The notes beneath the pieces were generated by a model. That model did not search any database and was not told the DNA's origin. It saw nothing but the letters and a program-made list of their open reading frames with translations. Below, piece after piece: positions 25,319-36,997 of a stretch of DNA of 64,000 nt; position 1 is the first letter of the stretch, and each line of letters starts with the position of its first letter. The DNA is from Hepsetus odoe. Lineage: Eukaryota > Chordata > Actinopteri > Characiformes > Hepsetidae. Made by a program: the position numbers and the translations under genes. Location: positions 2,234,886 through 2,298,885 of the forward strand of contig CM029368.1 of assembly GCA_017165825.1 (NCBI GenBank). Direction: 5' to 3'.

Positions 25319-27106
25319 AAATGTACATTGAGCTGCACTGAAGGCATGGGATTGCATCACCAGATCAGTCAAGCTCTAAATATGACATTTAACTGTCTAA
25401 AACGGTCAATGTCCTGTTTTACATGAAATCTGGTTACGTTTCGGAGACCTCTTGGCATTCTGAGATGGAGACCCTCCCTCATCCGAGTTTAAATGAGTTC
25501 GAGCGTGACTTTCACTAAGTTTTGTAGTTTAAAGCACATTATATCCCAAAATGAACCCTAGAGAGTGAACTCTTTTGGTCGAGCTGGTATTTTTTGCCAT
25601 TTGTGTGTTTGAAAATCCCGAGACGATGGAGCACCGCTGAGCGTTTTGAAGCCTTCTACCTCCTTTTTAACACGTTTGTTGAAAAGTGTGCGTCACAAGC
25701 TTGTGTGATGAACTGGAACCGTGTTCAGAGACATTCTGTTAGATTTAGAATGCCACCTGATTGTATTTTTTCAGAAATTGTAACAATTATTTGTGGAACG
25801 AGTGAGAAGTTAAGCTGCCACGCTGGTGCTCGGTGGTGCTCTGGCTGTGCTTTATGGTGATCTCCACCTAAAGCGTCCACTGGACTTCTGAGTGTTTAAA
25901 ATACACACTTGGCTTGGATTTAAAAGACAAAAACCTCTTGTTTTTTAAGGTGTCGTCCGTTTCTAGCACATCAGATAAGCTGAAGTTGGACATTGTATCT
26001 TGCATGCTGTCGTTCCAGTGTTGCCTACAGGTTTTCCAGGTCTTCCAGTGGTTCATTTAATTCAGAACCAGAGTTCTATAAATCGATATACGTGGGTGTA
26101 CTGAGCTGCTAAGAAATCCAAGCTGATCTTATTTCTTTTCAAACCTCTTCTAAAAGTAAAAGTGAAAGAATAACAAAGAAAACCATCCACCGTCTAAAGA
26201 GAACACCAGCCTCAGTCTGAACCAGCGAAGGATGTCACTTTGGGTTCACCTCCAGAATCATGTAAAGCTGAGATCTAACTGCTGAGAGATTGAATAAAAA
26301 TATCATTGACGGAAACCATCTCTGAACTCCCCGTGTAATCATTTTATGATAACCTGATTTGGGATGTTCATTTTTATAAGATTTATTCTGAATATGAACC
26401 TGATTCATCTGAATTTCACTCCTGCTGTTGGATTTATGGAGATTTGTCTGCAGCTTGGTTTCATCTGAACCTCATTCAGATTCTGTGCAGGAAGATCGAT
26501 TTAATTAGATCTTCATTTTGAATATTAATGTGAACTGGATGCCGTGGAATCATCTGTTGCTCTGAATGTGATATTGTAGATTTACACACAAGGATGGACA
26601 GAGCTATAGGTTGTTCTTGAATAACTTTGAAATATTGACATTTTTGAGAGTCCTAGTCTTATAAAATGGTATTATTAAAGAATATCGAAGTGTATGTATG
26701 TATGTGTATATATTGTACATTGTATAATGTATTATGTAACATTATTTGGGATTGTCAGCTAGTGTTGAGCAACACAAACACATAAGAGCCGTTACACATG
26801 ATGCCTCCACAGTCTGGAGACTCATGTTAGAAATCTACACTGTCGTCTGACCACACAGAGTTCAGAAGCTCAGCCGATTCATAGTTCGAGGGAAACGAAA
26901 CCAGAAAATAATCTGAATCGTGTTGCCTGCCAAGCACGAGCAGTGCAGATGATACATCAACTGAGAAACTGAAAAATATACATAATCGAAATCTGAGGGT
27001 TCAAAATGGAATCGGGCACGTCGATAAGAGTCCGGAACGAGTCCGTTTGGTAAAATAACAAAAATGCTTTTCGCTCATACACGCAGTGTGGTGATTTAAA
27101 ACGCCC

Positions 27107-27224
27107 AGGGAGCAGTGATGGGGACGGTACCTTGCTCGAGGGTACCTTGGCACAACTGACTGCTCTGGGATCCCACCTTCCGATCCTGGGGCCAACTCCC
27201 TAACCGGTAGGCCACCGCTGCCCC
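27107..27224 (-). repeat. tRNA-derived SINE head (family A)
   Basis: The reverse strand carries the head TGGGGCAGCGGTGGCCTACC through GAGCAAGGTACCGTCCCCAT. It ends about 360 bp upstream of the XKR copy-2 start codon and could overlap its promoter. Confidence 0.75.
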
Positions 27225-27586
27225 ATTTGTAAATAGGGCTGGTGCTGTGTGAGAGTCGGCGCAGTCAGACAGGTTTGGGCATGACTCGACAGAATCAGAC
27301 CTTTGGAAGACAGATATGGCAAAAAGTAGTTCACCCGAGGAACCCTTTAGCAAGGTACCGCCCCCAGTGCTGCTCTCTGGGCTCAGATGTAATGTATTAA
27401 AGATTTGAATGTTGCTTTGATTGCATGAGAAAGCAAAAGAATGACGAAATACCTCTACTGGACATGGTGGTTTCACTTGCAGGCCGTGATTATACATGTG
27501 CTCTCATGTGGGAGGGTGCATGTTCAGGACAGCCTTATAGTGGGAGCGCAGACTGAGACGAGGGACAGTGTTCACCAGACTCGACC

Positions 27587-30500
27587 ATGGAGGAAGGCAT
27601 TCCTTTCAATTTCACAGTAACCAGCAGCTTGCTGTCTCTGCTTGGAATACTGCTTTTCCTGCTGGATGTGGCTTTGGACCTGTGGACCATCGTGTCAATG
27701 TATCAGGAAGGGCAATACGTTTACATGGGAGTGTTAATAGGTCTGCTGGCCACCTCGTCGTTCCTAGTTAATATATACAGCTGGATCTGGTACTCGGAAC
27801 CCAACAGGGAGTCGGTAACCAGCACGGATAAATTTGTGAGCAGATACGGTTTAACAGGACCGCTGCATTTGCTTCAGCTGGGAATTCTCCTCAGGTATGT
27901 ACGGGTTTGTTCCTTCATGCGGAGATAGTAGCTTTTACAATCTGATAAAGGAGGTACCTTGAGCAAGGTATTGTCGCCATCAATGCTCCCCGGAATGATG
28001 AACGGCTGCATGGGTTAAACACAGAGGAGCACCGGATGTGTTCACGTGTTCACAGTGACCGTGAAAGTGAGCGTTCTTGTCATCGTGAAACGGCACTGTG
28101 GCACAACAAGTTGAGTCAACTTTATTTATAAAACGTTTTTTACAACCGTTGTTGTCACAAAGCAGCTTTACAGAATCCGGTCCGAGCGCCGGTAATCCGA
28201 GGGCGACAGAGGCAAGGGAAACTCCCCAAACATGAGGAAGAAACCTTGGGAGGAACCAAGACCCAAAAGGGGAACCCCGTGCTCCTCTGGTCTACAAATA
28301 AAAAGGAAAGAGAGAGAAAAACCCTGTTTAGTGCTAATTTCCAGTAAGCCTGATGAGTTCCAGTAAAAGAGTCCACTGGTGGCTGTAATTGGGGGTTCAT
28401 GAGCTAATGGTGGGAGCACACAGTGAACCACAATGAAATTACACCTGCATTTCACCCATGCAGCAGGGGGACAGCTATTGAAAGCACCCAGGGAGCAGTG
28501 ACGGGGACGGTACCTTGCTCAAGGTTACCTCAGTGCAACCTACTGGTCTGGGATTCAAACCCACGACCTTCCGCTCTTGAGGCCAACTCCCCTAACCACT
28601 ACACCACCGCTGCCCTGCTGCCAAAGATAGTTCCTTTGACTTCACCTGAAGCTGCAGAAATACTTAGACGATGTTTGATTTGATTATTGATCATTGATTG
28701 ATGATCAGGTGTAAGTCCTAACATGGAACAACTTATTTTTATCAAGTTTTGAAGAAACAGTATTGAGACTAACGAGGAAAAGTATCCTTGAGTCAATTGT
28801 AAAGTTCGATTTGAACCTTGATTGGGTGTTTTTGGTGCTGGTACGGATCGATTTTAGATCATTTTTATTGGACGATTCATTATCAGGATAAAGAAATATA
28901 TGAATATTTACGAATACACCACACAGGGTCCTGCCAAACACGCCAATGCTTTTTGTTCACATTCAAGCTGGAGAAATAAAAGGCGGTTATAATTCGTGGT
29001 ATAGATCTGTTTGATAATTATTTTGTTTATCACTCCTTTACAGAATGGCCAGTTTGGTAGAAATCTCAATCCGCAGACTTTTTCAAAAAGTTAACTGCCA
29101 GGAAGAGGGTGTAGCTGCGTTTCTGAAGAACGACCTCAGCACTCTGCGTCTTTTTGAGACGTTTACCGAGAGCGTCCCACAGCTCGTCCTCATGATCACC
29201 ATCGTCATGCAGGAGGAGGAGCTGCAGCCTTACACAGGTAAAAAAAAATCTAAACTTTTCCATAAAATTCCCTCAACTGCATAACATATTTGCCATAAAC
29301 AGGGAAATCAAAAAATAAACCCTTCATAATTTACATATATACATTAGAATGAATAACCCTTTAAATAATTTCTTTTTTTTCAGTTTTAAAAATTGCTGGC
29401 TCACTCATTTCCATCTCCATCACCGTGCTGTTCTACCACAAGGACATGCGTGAGTTTCTTCCTGAAGAAGAGAACATGGGATCGTCCTCGTCTGTGGTCT
29501 TCTTTCTCTGGAACCTGTTCCTCATTGCCCCACGGGTGATTGCTGTTGCCCTCTTTGCCTCTTTCCTGCCCTGCTACCTTGCTGCTCACTTTCTCTGCCA
29601 GTGGATTCTACTGTTCCTCTGGGTGTGGAGACAGAAGACGGACTTCATGGAAAATGAAAGCGGTGAATGGCTCTACAGGGCCACGGTAGGGCTCATCTGG
29701 TACTTCAGCTGGTTTACCGTAACATGCGGCAAGACCAAAGTCAAGAGCATCATCTACCATGTGTTCATGGGGGCCGACATGGTGCTGCTTCTGGTCTTGT
29801 GGTTTTGGAAAAGATCTGTGGAATCAGCTTCCCTGAGCCCTTTACCCATTAACCCCTATGTGCTGATTGGCACGCTGCCTGCACTTTACATTATGGGACT
29901 TCTTTTAAAACTACTTTACTACTGGAAGTTCCATCCCAGTAACCCAAGGTTGAGCTTTGAAGCTGGAGATAAGGTTCTGCAGGTTGTAATACATGGTGTA
30001 GTTCCAGAAAGAAATGATTCAGATTTTTCTGCTGCAGGTTTCTTTAAGTCAATGGTTGAAGATGCAGCTCCAGGAAGCTCCAATTCAGATTTGGTTGAGA
30101 CAGATTCCCATGAATCGACTGAATCTGAGGGAGAGCCTTCAGCCTCGTCTGTAATGTTTCCCAAACCATGGTCTAAAAAGAAAATGTCTCTGCGAAAGGA
30201 TTCCCAACCAGAGTTCAGACCGGGACCCCCACCGGAGTTCAGAGTGGGAACCCAACCGGAGTTCAGACCGGGACCCCAAACAGAGTTCAGACCAGAACCC
30301 CAACCAGAGTTCAGACCAGAACCCCAACCAGAGTTCAGACCGGGACCCCCACCGGAGTTCAGACTGGGACCCCAAACAGAGTTCAGACTGAAACCCCTAC
30401 CAGAGATCAGACTGGGACCCCAAACGGAGTTCAGACCAGAACCCCAGCCGGAGTTCAGACCAGAACCCCAACCAGAGTTCAGACCGGGACCCCCACCGGA

Positions 30501-30717
30501 GTTCAGACTGGGACCCCAAACAGAGTTCAGACCGGGACCCCAAACAGAGTTCAGACCGGGACCCCAAACAGAGATCAGACCGGAACCCCAACTGGATATT
30601 AGACCGGGACCCCAACCGGAGATCAGACCGGGATCCCAACCGGAGATCAGACCGGGACCCCCGGTCACTCGCGTCAACAAGAGGATGAGAAACATGGCTA
30701 TGAATTTCTACAGCTAA
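27587..30717 (+). CDS. xkr8: XK-related protein 8-like, copy 2 with tandem-repeat tail
   Basis: Tandem paralogue of the gene at 17589, same strand. Exons 27587-27894, 29044-29237 and 29384-30717 encode 611 aa; splice phases (2, 1) equal those of copy 1. The membrane core is well conserved: LDVALDLWTIVSMY in exon 1, ETFTESVPQLVLMITIV in exon 2, WNLFLIAPRVIAVALFASFL and GEWLYRATVGLIWYFSW in exon 3. The protein is about 200 residues longer than copy 1 because of the C-terminal tail. A Ser/Asp/Glu-rich stretch (with LVETD-S, P1 Asp about residue 408) is followed by 19 exact-length 8-residue repeats (30208-30663) and then the conserved VNKRM...NFYS end. The DTPD-G site of copy 1 is not present. 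Likely a plasma-membrane scramblase-family protein; whether it is apoptosis-activated is open. Possible poly(A) signal AATAAA at 31500. Confidence 0.88.
27951..28075 (+). repeat. SINE family A 3' fragment
   Basis: Contains TACCTTGAGCAAGGTATTGT, AATGCTCCCCGG and ATGGGTTAAACACAGAGGAG, matching the body of family A without its tRNA-like head. It lies in intron 1 of XKR copy 2. Confidence 0.65.
28111..28400 (+). repeat. Interspersed repeat of unnamed family
   Basis: Begins GTCAACTTTATTTATAAAAC, continues TTGTTGTCACAAAGCAGCTT and AGAAACCTTGGGAGGAACCA, and ends near CCAGTAAAAGAGTCCACTGG. This word order is typical of an abundant fish interspersed repeat, but I cannot assign a class. It sits in XKR copy-2 intron 1. 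Confidence 0.5.
28425..28616 (-). repeat. tRNA-derived SINE (family A)
   Basis: Read on the reverse strand: GGGCAGCGGTGGTGTAGTGG head, B box GGGTTTGAATCCCAGACC, body to GGTGAAATGCAGGTGTAATT. The 3' TCACTTTCA tail is missing. Confidence 0.8.
30208..30663 (+). repeat. Coding minisatellite, 19 x 24 bp, in XKR copy 2
   Basis: Nineteen consecutive 24-bp units with no indels encode variants of PEFRPGPQ (P/T-E-F/I-R-x-x-P-x). Units alternate acidic (PEP), glycine (PGP) and hydrophobic (LGP) forms. The four-unit order TEFRPEPQ-PEFRPEPQ-PEFRPGPP-PEFRLGPQ occurs at units 4-7 and again at 10-13, so a 6-unit (144-bp) block was duplicated. The array is proline-rich, predicted disordered, and cytoplasmic if the XKR8 topology holds. 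The antisense strand is open across it for about 258 codons, which follows from the repeat and is not evidence of a gene. Confidence 0.95.
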
Positions 30718-31835
30718 CTTTGGCCTTTATAACCTTGATGGCTTGATAACGTTTCCAGCGATGGGACTCCACTGGCATTACAGTTTAGGTCTGGAAGTTA
30801 GACTATATGCTGACTATTTTCTATAAAATGTTTTATTACTATACATCTCAGGACTAGTCCAGGTGCTATGGGACCTGTTTTTTCTGTATTTATTAAGCTG
30901 ATCTATAAGTTATATTGCATTGTATTTATTGTATTTGCATGTTTGCATGTTGTGAGCAGGGTGTGGCTGGGACGTCTAGGGGTTCTTGTGTAAAATAAGC
31001 TCAAATATACTGGTGGCGACGTCTTTCTATAAATATTTCTGTCAAATGTTTTTTTTTTGTGTCGAGTTTTGTTACCGATTCAGGAGCATCTGAACGAGAT
31101 TTATGTTCTCTGGGGTGAAACAGAAGCTCTAGATCAGTTTCAGCGGCACAGCCGAGGAACGTGCCCTCTGCACCCAATAGACTGAAATGATCAACCAGCA
31201 GTACGACCCAGGCTCTTGGTTAGTGTGAAGATCTGCACACACAAGCACTGCAGAAAAGCTTTGAAGCTTTCTTACTCAGAAGACTGAAATATGTCAAGTA
31301 TTAACATACCCATGCTTCAGAAGTTCAAAGATCAAAAGTTATTTGTATTAAAGGCGTCCACGTTCTTTGTACTTTTCAGCCTGTTTTACTTCTGCAGGAT
31401 GGGGTTCAAGGTTCAAATGTGATGTAATGACTGCAAAGTGGTTGTTTTCCCCGTATTCCTCATTCCAAGGTCTAATAAGAAACAACGCATTAAAGATGAA
31501 ATAAAATGTATCTATAATTAATGATTATGGAACTATTATTAACAATTATTTTTTTCCAACAACTATTGGAAAGAAACTAATTGATAACATTAAAGAAATC
31601 CCCGTTGCAAAGAGTAGGCGTCTGTGAGAGAGAGACGTTCGTTCCAATAGCCTTCAGCACCATGTGGGACACACTAAACCTGGCCGGACATTGTAGGTGA
31701 TGATGATGATGATGATGATGACGATGATGCACCCTCCTCACCAAGTTGCTGGCGTGAGATGTCTTCTGTGAGATGGTCCCAGTAATGCTGGAAGCTCTGC
31801 TCGTCTGCATCTCCCATCATGTCATCTCTCATTTT

Positions 31836-32098
31836 CTGACCCTTGTCCTGATGGGGTCATGGCTGGTGCTGGAGTCTATCCCAGCTCTCACAGGTCGCCA
31901 GTCCATCACAGGGCAGACGCAAAGACAAACACACACAACTAAGAGGCAATTTAGTATCTTTGGACGGTGGGAGGAAACTGGAGCTCCTGAAGGAACCACA
32001 CAGACACGGGGAGAACATGTCTACTGCACACGGAAAGGACCCGGTCTGTCCCGCCTGGGAATTGAATCTAGGTCCTTCTCACTGTGATGCTGCCACTG
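31836..32098 (-). repeat. Interspersed repeat family C, inverted copy
   Basis: The reverse strand matches the repeat at 19655-19990: CCTGGGAATTGAATC-type B box region in reverse, GGTCGCCAGTCCATCACAGG and GGACGGTGGGAGGAAACTGG. It is flanked on the left by a GAT-type simple repeat. Confidence 0.65.
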
Positions 32099-32217
32099 CC
32101 CTGCATCAAGTTCCTCTTCACTAATTCATGCAGAGAAATGAATCCATACTTCCAGGAGCTTCTCCCAGCATTGGGGATTATATATATTTTAATGTGCTCC
32201 CTCCTTTAAACACACCG

Positions 32218-33130
32218 CCTTCAGTCTAACTCACTCCAGAATTCTTTCTCTTCCATCTCACATCCAACTTGTGGAGCATAAGCACTAACAACATTCATCA
32301 TCGCACCTTCAACTTCCAGCTTCAAACTCATCACCCTCCCTGACACCCTCTTCACTTCCAAAACACTCTCCACATACTCTTCCTTCAGGATAACACCTAC
32401 TCCATTCCTCCTTCTATCCACACCATAGTAGAACAGTTTAAACCCTCCTCCAATACACCTGGTCTTACTACCCTTCCATCTAGTCTCTCACACACAGAAG
32501 ATCAACCTTCCTTCTCTCCATCATATCAGCTCATTCTCTACCTTTACCAGTCATGCTGCCAGCATTGTTTTACACCGGATGCCCTTCCTGACGTACACTC
32601 CCCATTTATCAGGTACTGGGGCCGTCACAAAGAAATACACTGGCTTCCCTAGCGACTGGGTTCTCATTGCATTCAAAATCTGCAGAGAAACAAGAATAGT
32701 CACTTTCACTTCACGTGTGGCATGACAACATCCCCGATCTGGTGACTGGCCTGAAGCAGACGACTAACCGTGTCCTCAAGTCCTCACAAAAGAAACTGAT
32801 GTTTCAGTCTGTTTGCAGCTTTTGTGAAGGCTGGTAGAAGGCAGCCACTACTACATCTTCCGTTTAGGAGTCTCCACAGCGTCTCCATTTCTTCCCATCC
32901 TCTGCATCTTCCTCCTTCAAACCAACAGCCTGCATGTCCATAAATCTCCTCTTGTCCTTCCTCTTCCTCTTTCCTGGCAGCTCCATCCTCAGCATCCTTC
33001 TCCTGGTATACTCCTCGCCTCTCCTCTGGACATGTCCAAACCAGCAGTCTCACTTCTCTGACTTCCTCATACAAATCCACATCTCCTCTCTAGGCTCTCT
33101 GTCATATACTCCATCTCCAGGCACAATGTA
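32218..33130 (-). mobile_element. RTE-type LINE fragments, head-to-tail
   Basis: Minus-strand remnants of an RTE-clade non-LTR retrotransposon. At 33080-32790 lies the degenerate 3' coding end (words such as LLVWTCPEERR and KDAEDGAARK, a shifted form of the usual WFGHVQRR end). Further along the same strand come a GTCAGGAAGGGCATCCGGTG segment (32599-32577), typical of the element's 5' region, and an endonuclease piece at 32421-32221 (GVGVILKEEYVESVLEVKR and NVVSAYAPQVGC). The 3' end precedes the 5' part, so these come from two abutting insertions or a rearrangement. All frames are broken. Confidence 0.75.
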
Positions 33131-33384
33131 ACTCCTTCTGACCTTCTCTGTACTTCTCCATCAACACCCTCAGAGCAAACCCTGCATCTGTAGAGCTCTT
33201 TCTCAGCATGAAACAATACTTCTGCTCACTGATCATCACCTCTTTTCTTCACCTGCTTCTGCAACTCTTTCTCAGAACTTCATGCTGTTGGCAGAAACTA
33301 CCCTTGGAGAAAATATGGTTAAAGAATTAAGAGGTGATAAGTGAGGACCTCCACCTCCATTGGGTTCCTGAGCTCAACCCTAAG

Positions 33385-33440
33385 TTGCTCCAGAAGTCAC
33401 TTTGCATAAGAGCATCTGCTAAATGTTTACTTTACATTTA
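33385..33440 (+). repeat. SINE family B 3' fragment
   Basis: Contains AAGTCACTTTGCATAAGAGC and ATCTGCTAAATGT followed by TTTACATTTAAATG, a diverged inverted version of the family B terminal segment. Confidence 0.5.
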
Positions 33441-33954
33441 AATGTTGAATGAAACGTATACATGATTAACAACATTTTAAACCTCATATGAGAACTTGTT
33501 CCCTCATGCAGGTTTGCAGGTGTGGGCAAGATCAGCGATCAGCGATCAGAAAGCTCTGTTCAGGAAATCAACTCGCATGAATGCGGGGTTTAAGGCCTTT
33601 TCTGAAACGCACTTTTGGAAGCGGAGATAAGCTTCGGCAGAAAGGCTGCACGTTTTTTAAAGTTAAATCAGTGTTTAAACTACAATTTTCCAGCTTGTTT
33701 ATTGACGAGAAAACAATTCGGCCTTGTTGTGCTTTAGTCTGAGCAGCAGTGAAGTCACAGGAACTTTGAAACTTCATTACATTTTAGGGGACACTTTACT
33801 TAATCTTTAGAGCAATGCTTTAGCACTTGTGATTAGCTCATGGAAGAAAAAAATAGTGATACTTCTCTTGAATCCCATTACTTTTGAAGCACCAAAGAAC
33901 AGCGCTGATAAGACAGCACCGCTTCTCGGATCATTTTTCCATAACACTATATTT

Positions 33955-34275
33955 GACAGGAGGAGGAGCTGGAGGTGGCAGAGTTAAAGATGCTGAGATG
34001 TTCGTTGGGTGTAACGAGGATGGACAGGATCAGAAATGAGTATAATAGAGGAACAGATCAGGTTGGACGTTTTGTTGTCTTGTTGGTTTGGACGTGTCCA
34101 GAGGAGAGACAAGGATTATATCGGGAGGAGGATGTTGAAGATGGAGCTGCCAGGAAAGTCACTGCTCCCCAGGCAGCTATCACAGCTTCCCACATGGGTT
34201 AAATGCAGAAGTCCAATTTCTTTGTGGTTCACTGTGTGCTGTGACTCGCATTGACAAGAATAGTCACTTTCACTT
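33955..34275 (+). mobile_element. RTE LINE 3' fragment joined to a SINE tail
   Basis: 33955-34156 matches the 3' coding end of an RTE element (MLRCSLGVTRMDRIRNEY, then WFGRVQRRDKDYIGRRMLKM across a frame change). At about 34157 it passes without a gap into the 3' half of SINE family A (CACTGCTCCC, ATGGGTTAAATGCAGAAGTC, TAGTCACTTTCACTTCACTT). Confidence 0.7.
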
Positions 34276-34454
34276 CACTTCACAAAGAAGTGAGTGGCCA
34301 AAATTCAGTCTTCTTAACCAGATCACATAATCCTAGGGTTATTCGATCTGTTTAATCCAACCCTAGAAATTCGATCTGTTTAAAGGAAGGCGACGTGTGA
34401 AGCAGTGATGCGGGATATTCGAGATCTGAGAGATCCAGAAAAAACTGAAGTTTA

Positions 34455-36997
34455 TCAGATTTTATTGATGTTGCCACAAACATTCTGATAGTACACAGGA
34501 AACTTCAGGGCCAAACAGTATTCCGGTCCCATACAAAAGAGAGAGAAAAAAAAAAAAGAAGTGAAACTTGCATTTCACGCGAGTACAATATTTAATATCT
34601 ACTTAAACTTCCTACTTAACATGGTCAAGTTGAGCCAGTTATGTCAGCGTGAGGCTAATATGTCCTCGTTACGTTTTGCGTTTCAGATCATCCACACGTA
34701 CACAAACAGTCACGGGGAGAAAACAAATAAATCAGCACAGTCTTTACGGCACGAGCAGAGGGTAAACGATTCGTTATGGCTCCGTCAATGAAGCGCACGG
34801 ATCCGAATCAGGACAGGATCAGTCTTTTGTTTGGGGGGGGGGAATAATAAAAATAAAGTGGAGTTCAACCTAGGAGCGGCAAATCAAATTAAACTCGCAA
34901 AAATCTGATAGGATGCACCGCACAGACAGAAAGAAAGAAAACATCTGGACCTTTAAGCACGAACATCTCAAGTCACTCTTCAGTCAGATGTGGTCCAGAT
35001 GTTCAGACGTCTTTCAACCCCTCCTGAAATCTTTAAAGCCCAAAGCTTCGAAAAGGGCTCCGCAGCATCTCTACAGTTTTGCCCTAAAATTGATTGTCGA
35101 TGCATTGAAGTCTTAAAATGATCAACAGGTGAGGAAAAAGAAAAACGAGGGAAGCGGAAAGAAAAACACCTTGAAGCCACGAGTCATTCTGTTGGTTCCA
35201 TCACGACCACGTTATTCATCCTGGAAGTCATCTTTGACTGCGTTTTGATTAAAGAACGAAATTTCCCTCACTCCATCAAGAACCAACAACAGGGGGACGA
35301 TGCCAACTACAGAATGACGTTATGACCTTCACTGTAAGCGCACAAAGGCATTTCGAGAAGAGGAACAGATTGACGTTTGCTTCGGAACTAATTATCCAGC
35401 ACCAAACGAAGGAAAAGCTACGCTTTTAAAAAGGCGTGTAATAAAAACAAAGAAGTTGCGCGTCCACACTCCCACGCGAACGGCAAACATATTTGCACGT
35501 CTTGCCGTTTTTCAGTAAATCCCTTTACGATGAAACATTTATGCAGAGTTACTAGTTAAAAGGCACAATATAAATAAGTACAGGAGAAAAACCACAAAAA
35601 AAACCAAAAAAAAAAAAACCCACCCATACGCAAATGGAGAGTACACATTCTTAATTGTCAAAGCTGCTTGTGTAAAGCTGCTCTTTTTCTATAGGCTCAG
35701 TATTGTTCAGTCGAAATCTCACAGCGTCCACCCTCCCCGCCGCTTTTAAACACACTTTCGATCGAAAGATTGAACGTTTATCACCTTTCGGGAACAAAAA
35801 AAAAGCGAAACGTATTGCACAGACGATTTCCTTCGCCCACGGCGCGTGCCATCAATGAGCTAGTTCTGCTAAACTACCGCTGAAGTACACTTTTTTTGGC
35901 TATTCTTTATGAATTGAGTACAAATGACACCAACCCCCCCCTCTAGTTTTCTAGCGATGCGGAACTAAAGTGGATGAGAAGTAAAGAACTGCGATCAGTC
36001 CGTGTGGTAAAGAGGTTGCGTGTCTGCGGGACTGCGCTCGGGTTGTGCGCTTCAGCGCTGAAACACACCCTGCGTTCGATGTTGCGATCGCTGAGCTCAG
36101 CGTCCCGTTCACACTAGAGTAAATGCTTAGTAAGAGGGTCGTCTCGGCTCCCTCGGAAGGACACTTTGAACTGTGCTCAAATTGAAAATTCATAAAAGGC
36201 TTTCCTGCAATTCTGGACACTCACTAAATAATAAAAAACAAAACACAAAACAATACCACTTCTATGCAAACCAAATCTATTCAGTCGCTGAAAAAAGCCA
36301 AATCATCTGCTTGTGTTTGAATAAAAAGACGCATGGCACGTTTAAAAGACGCCGGAAATGAACTGAGGTCTATGGTAAACCCTGTAAGTACCATCTGAGC
36401 ACAGGAGAATAAAGAAATCTAAATTTGCCATTGAGATAGTGGAGTAAATGCACTGGATAACAGCACTAATCTACCAGAATATGCAGGCTTCTCCACGGAT
36501 GAGAACTCTCCACACTACAAGCCCCTGGAATGAGTGCAAAACAAAATGTCCGACTGATGTTTAAAGCAGAAGTAAGTACGATCGCGAGGACAAACTAAAA
36601 ATCACCCAAAAGCTTTCATGCCAGTGCAGACCTTCGGTCTTTCCTTTGGTGAATCCAGTTGTAATGGAGATGGTTTTACTAGCAGCCCTTTCGCAGTGGG
36701 ATGGCAGTAAGCGGGGTCACGGCGTTTTATCCTCGTGTTCGTTTGAATCACGTCTCTGAGGACGCGTAGCAGTGCCAGGCTCAGCCCCGGGGTAATTTAG
36801 CTGCCTTAAAGTTTAGTGAAGAGCCGAGGCTGAGGAGGAAAAAGAAAAACCCTTGTCTGGTTTGTAAGCACTGACTCTCCAAACTCAGCCTCCCAGCACT
36901 TGTCGGTAAGGTGATGGGTGGGTGGATATGTGTCATCTGGAGCTGAAGCACGACTGAAGACCTCGGTTTTTCAGTTTCGGACACCCCAGGTCTGGCT
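34455..36997 (-). other. eya3: Probable EYA3 3' UTR
   Basis: About 2.5 kb directly downstream of the EYA3 stop codon with no recognised repeat or coding sequence. It ends near a minus-strand AATAAA (34466-34461), the first such signal I noticed after the stop. Long AU-rich 3' UTRs are usual for EYA genes. The boundary is inferred from the signal only. Confidence 0.45.

Larger units (their letters stand above)
22863..27586. other. Intergenic region between the two XKR genes
   Basis: Contains the 3' UTR of copy 1 (AATAAA at 22936-22941, 74 bp after the stop), AT-rich sequence, and SINE copies at 24901-25045, 25055-25318, 27107-27224 and a fragment near 27335-27385. No additional exon with XKR similarity or other recognisable coding sequence was found. 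Confidence 0.6.
30718..34440. other. Region between XKR copy 2 and EYA3, repeat-rich
   Basis: Contains the probable 3' UTR of XKR copy 2 (candidate poly(A) signal AATAAA at 31500-31505), a (GAT)n run at 31697-31722, an inverted family C repeat, RTE-LINE fragments on both strands, and SINE fragments. No host gene was recognised. The two genes converge here. Confidence 0.6.

Noticed and set aside
29919..30695. 258-codon antisense open frame over the XKR copy-2 tail
   Set aside because: It is produced by a stop-free 24-bp repeat read in reverse; no domain, splice signal or independent support.
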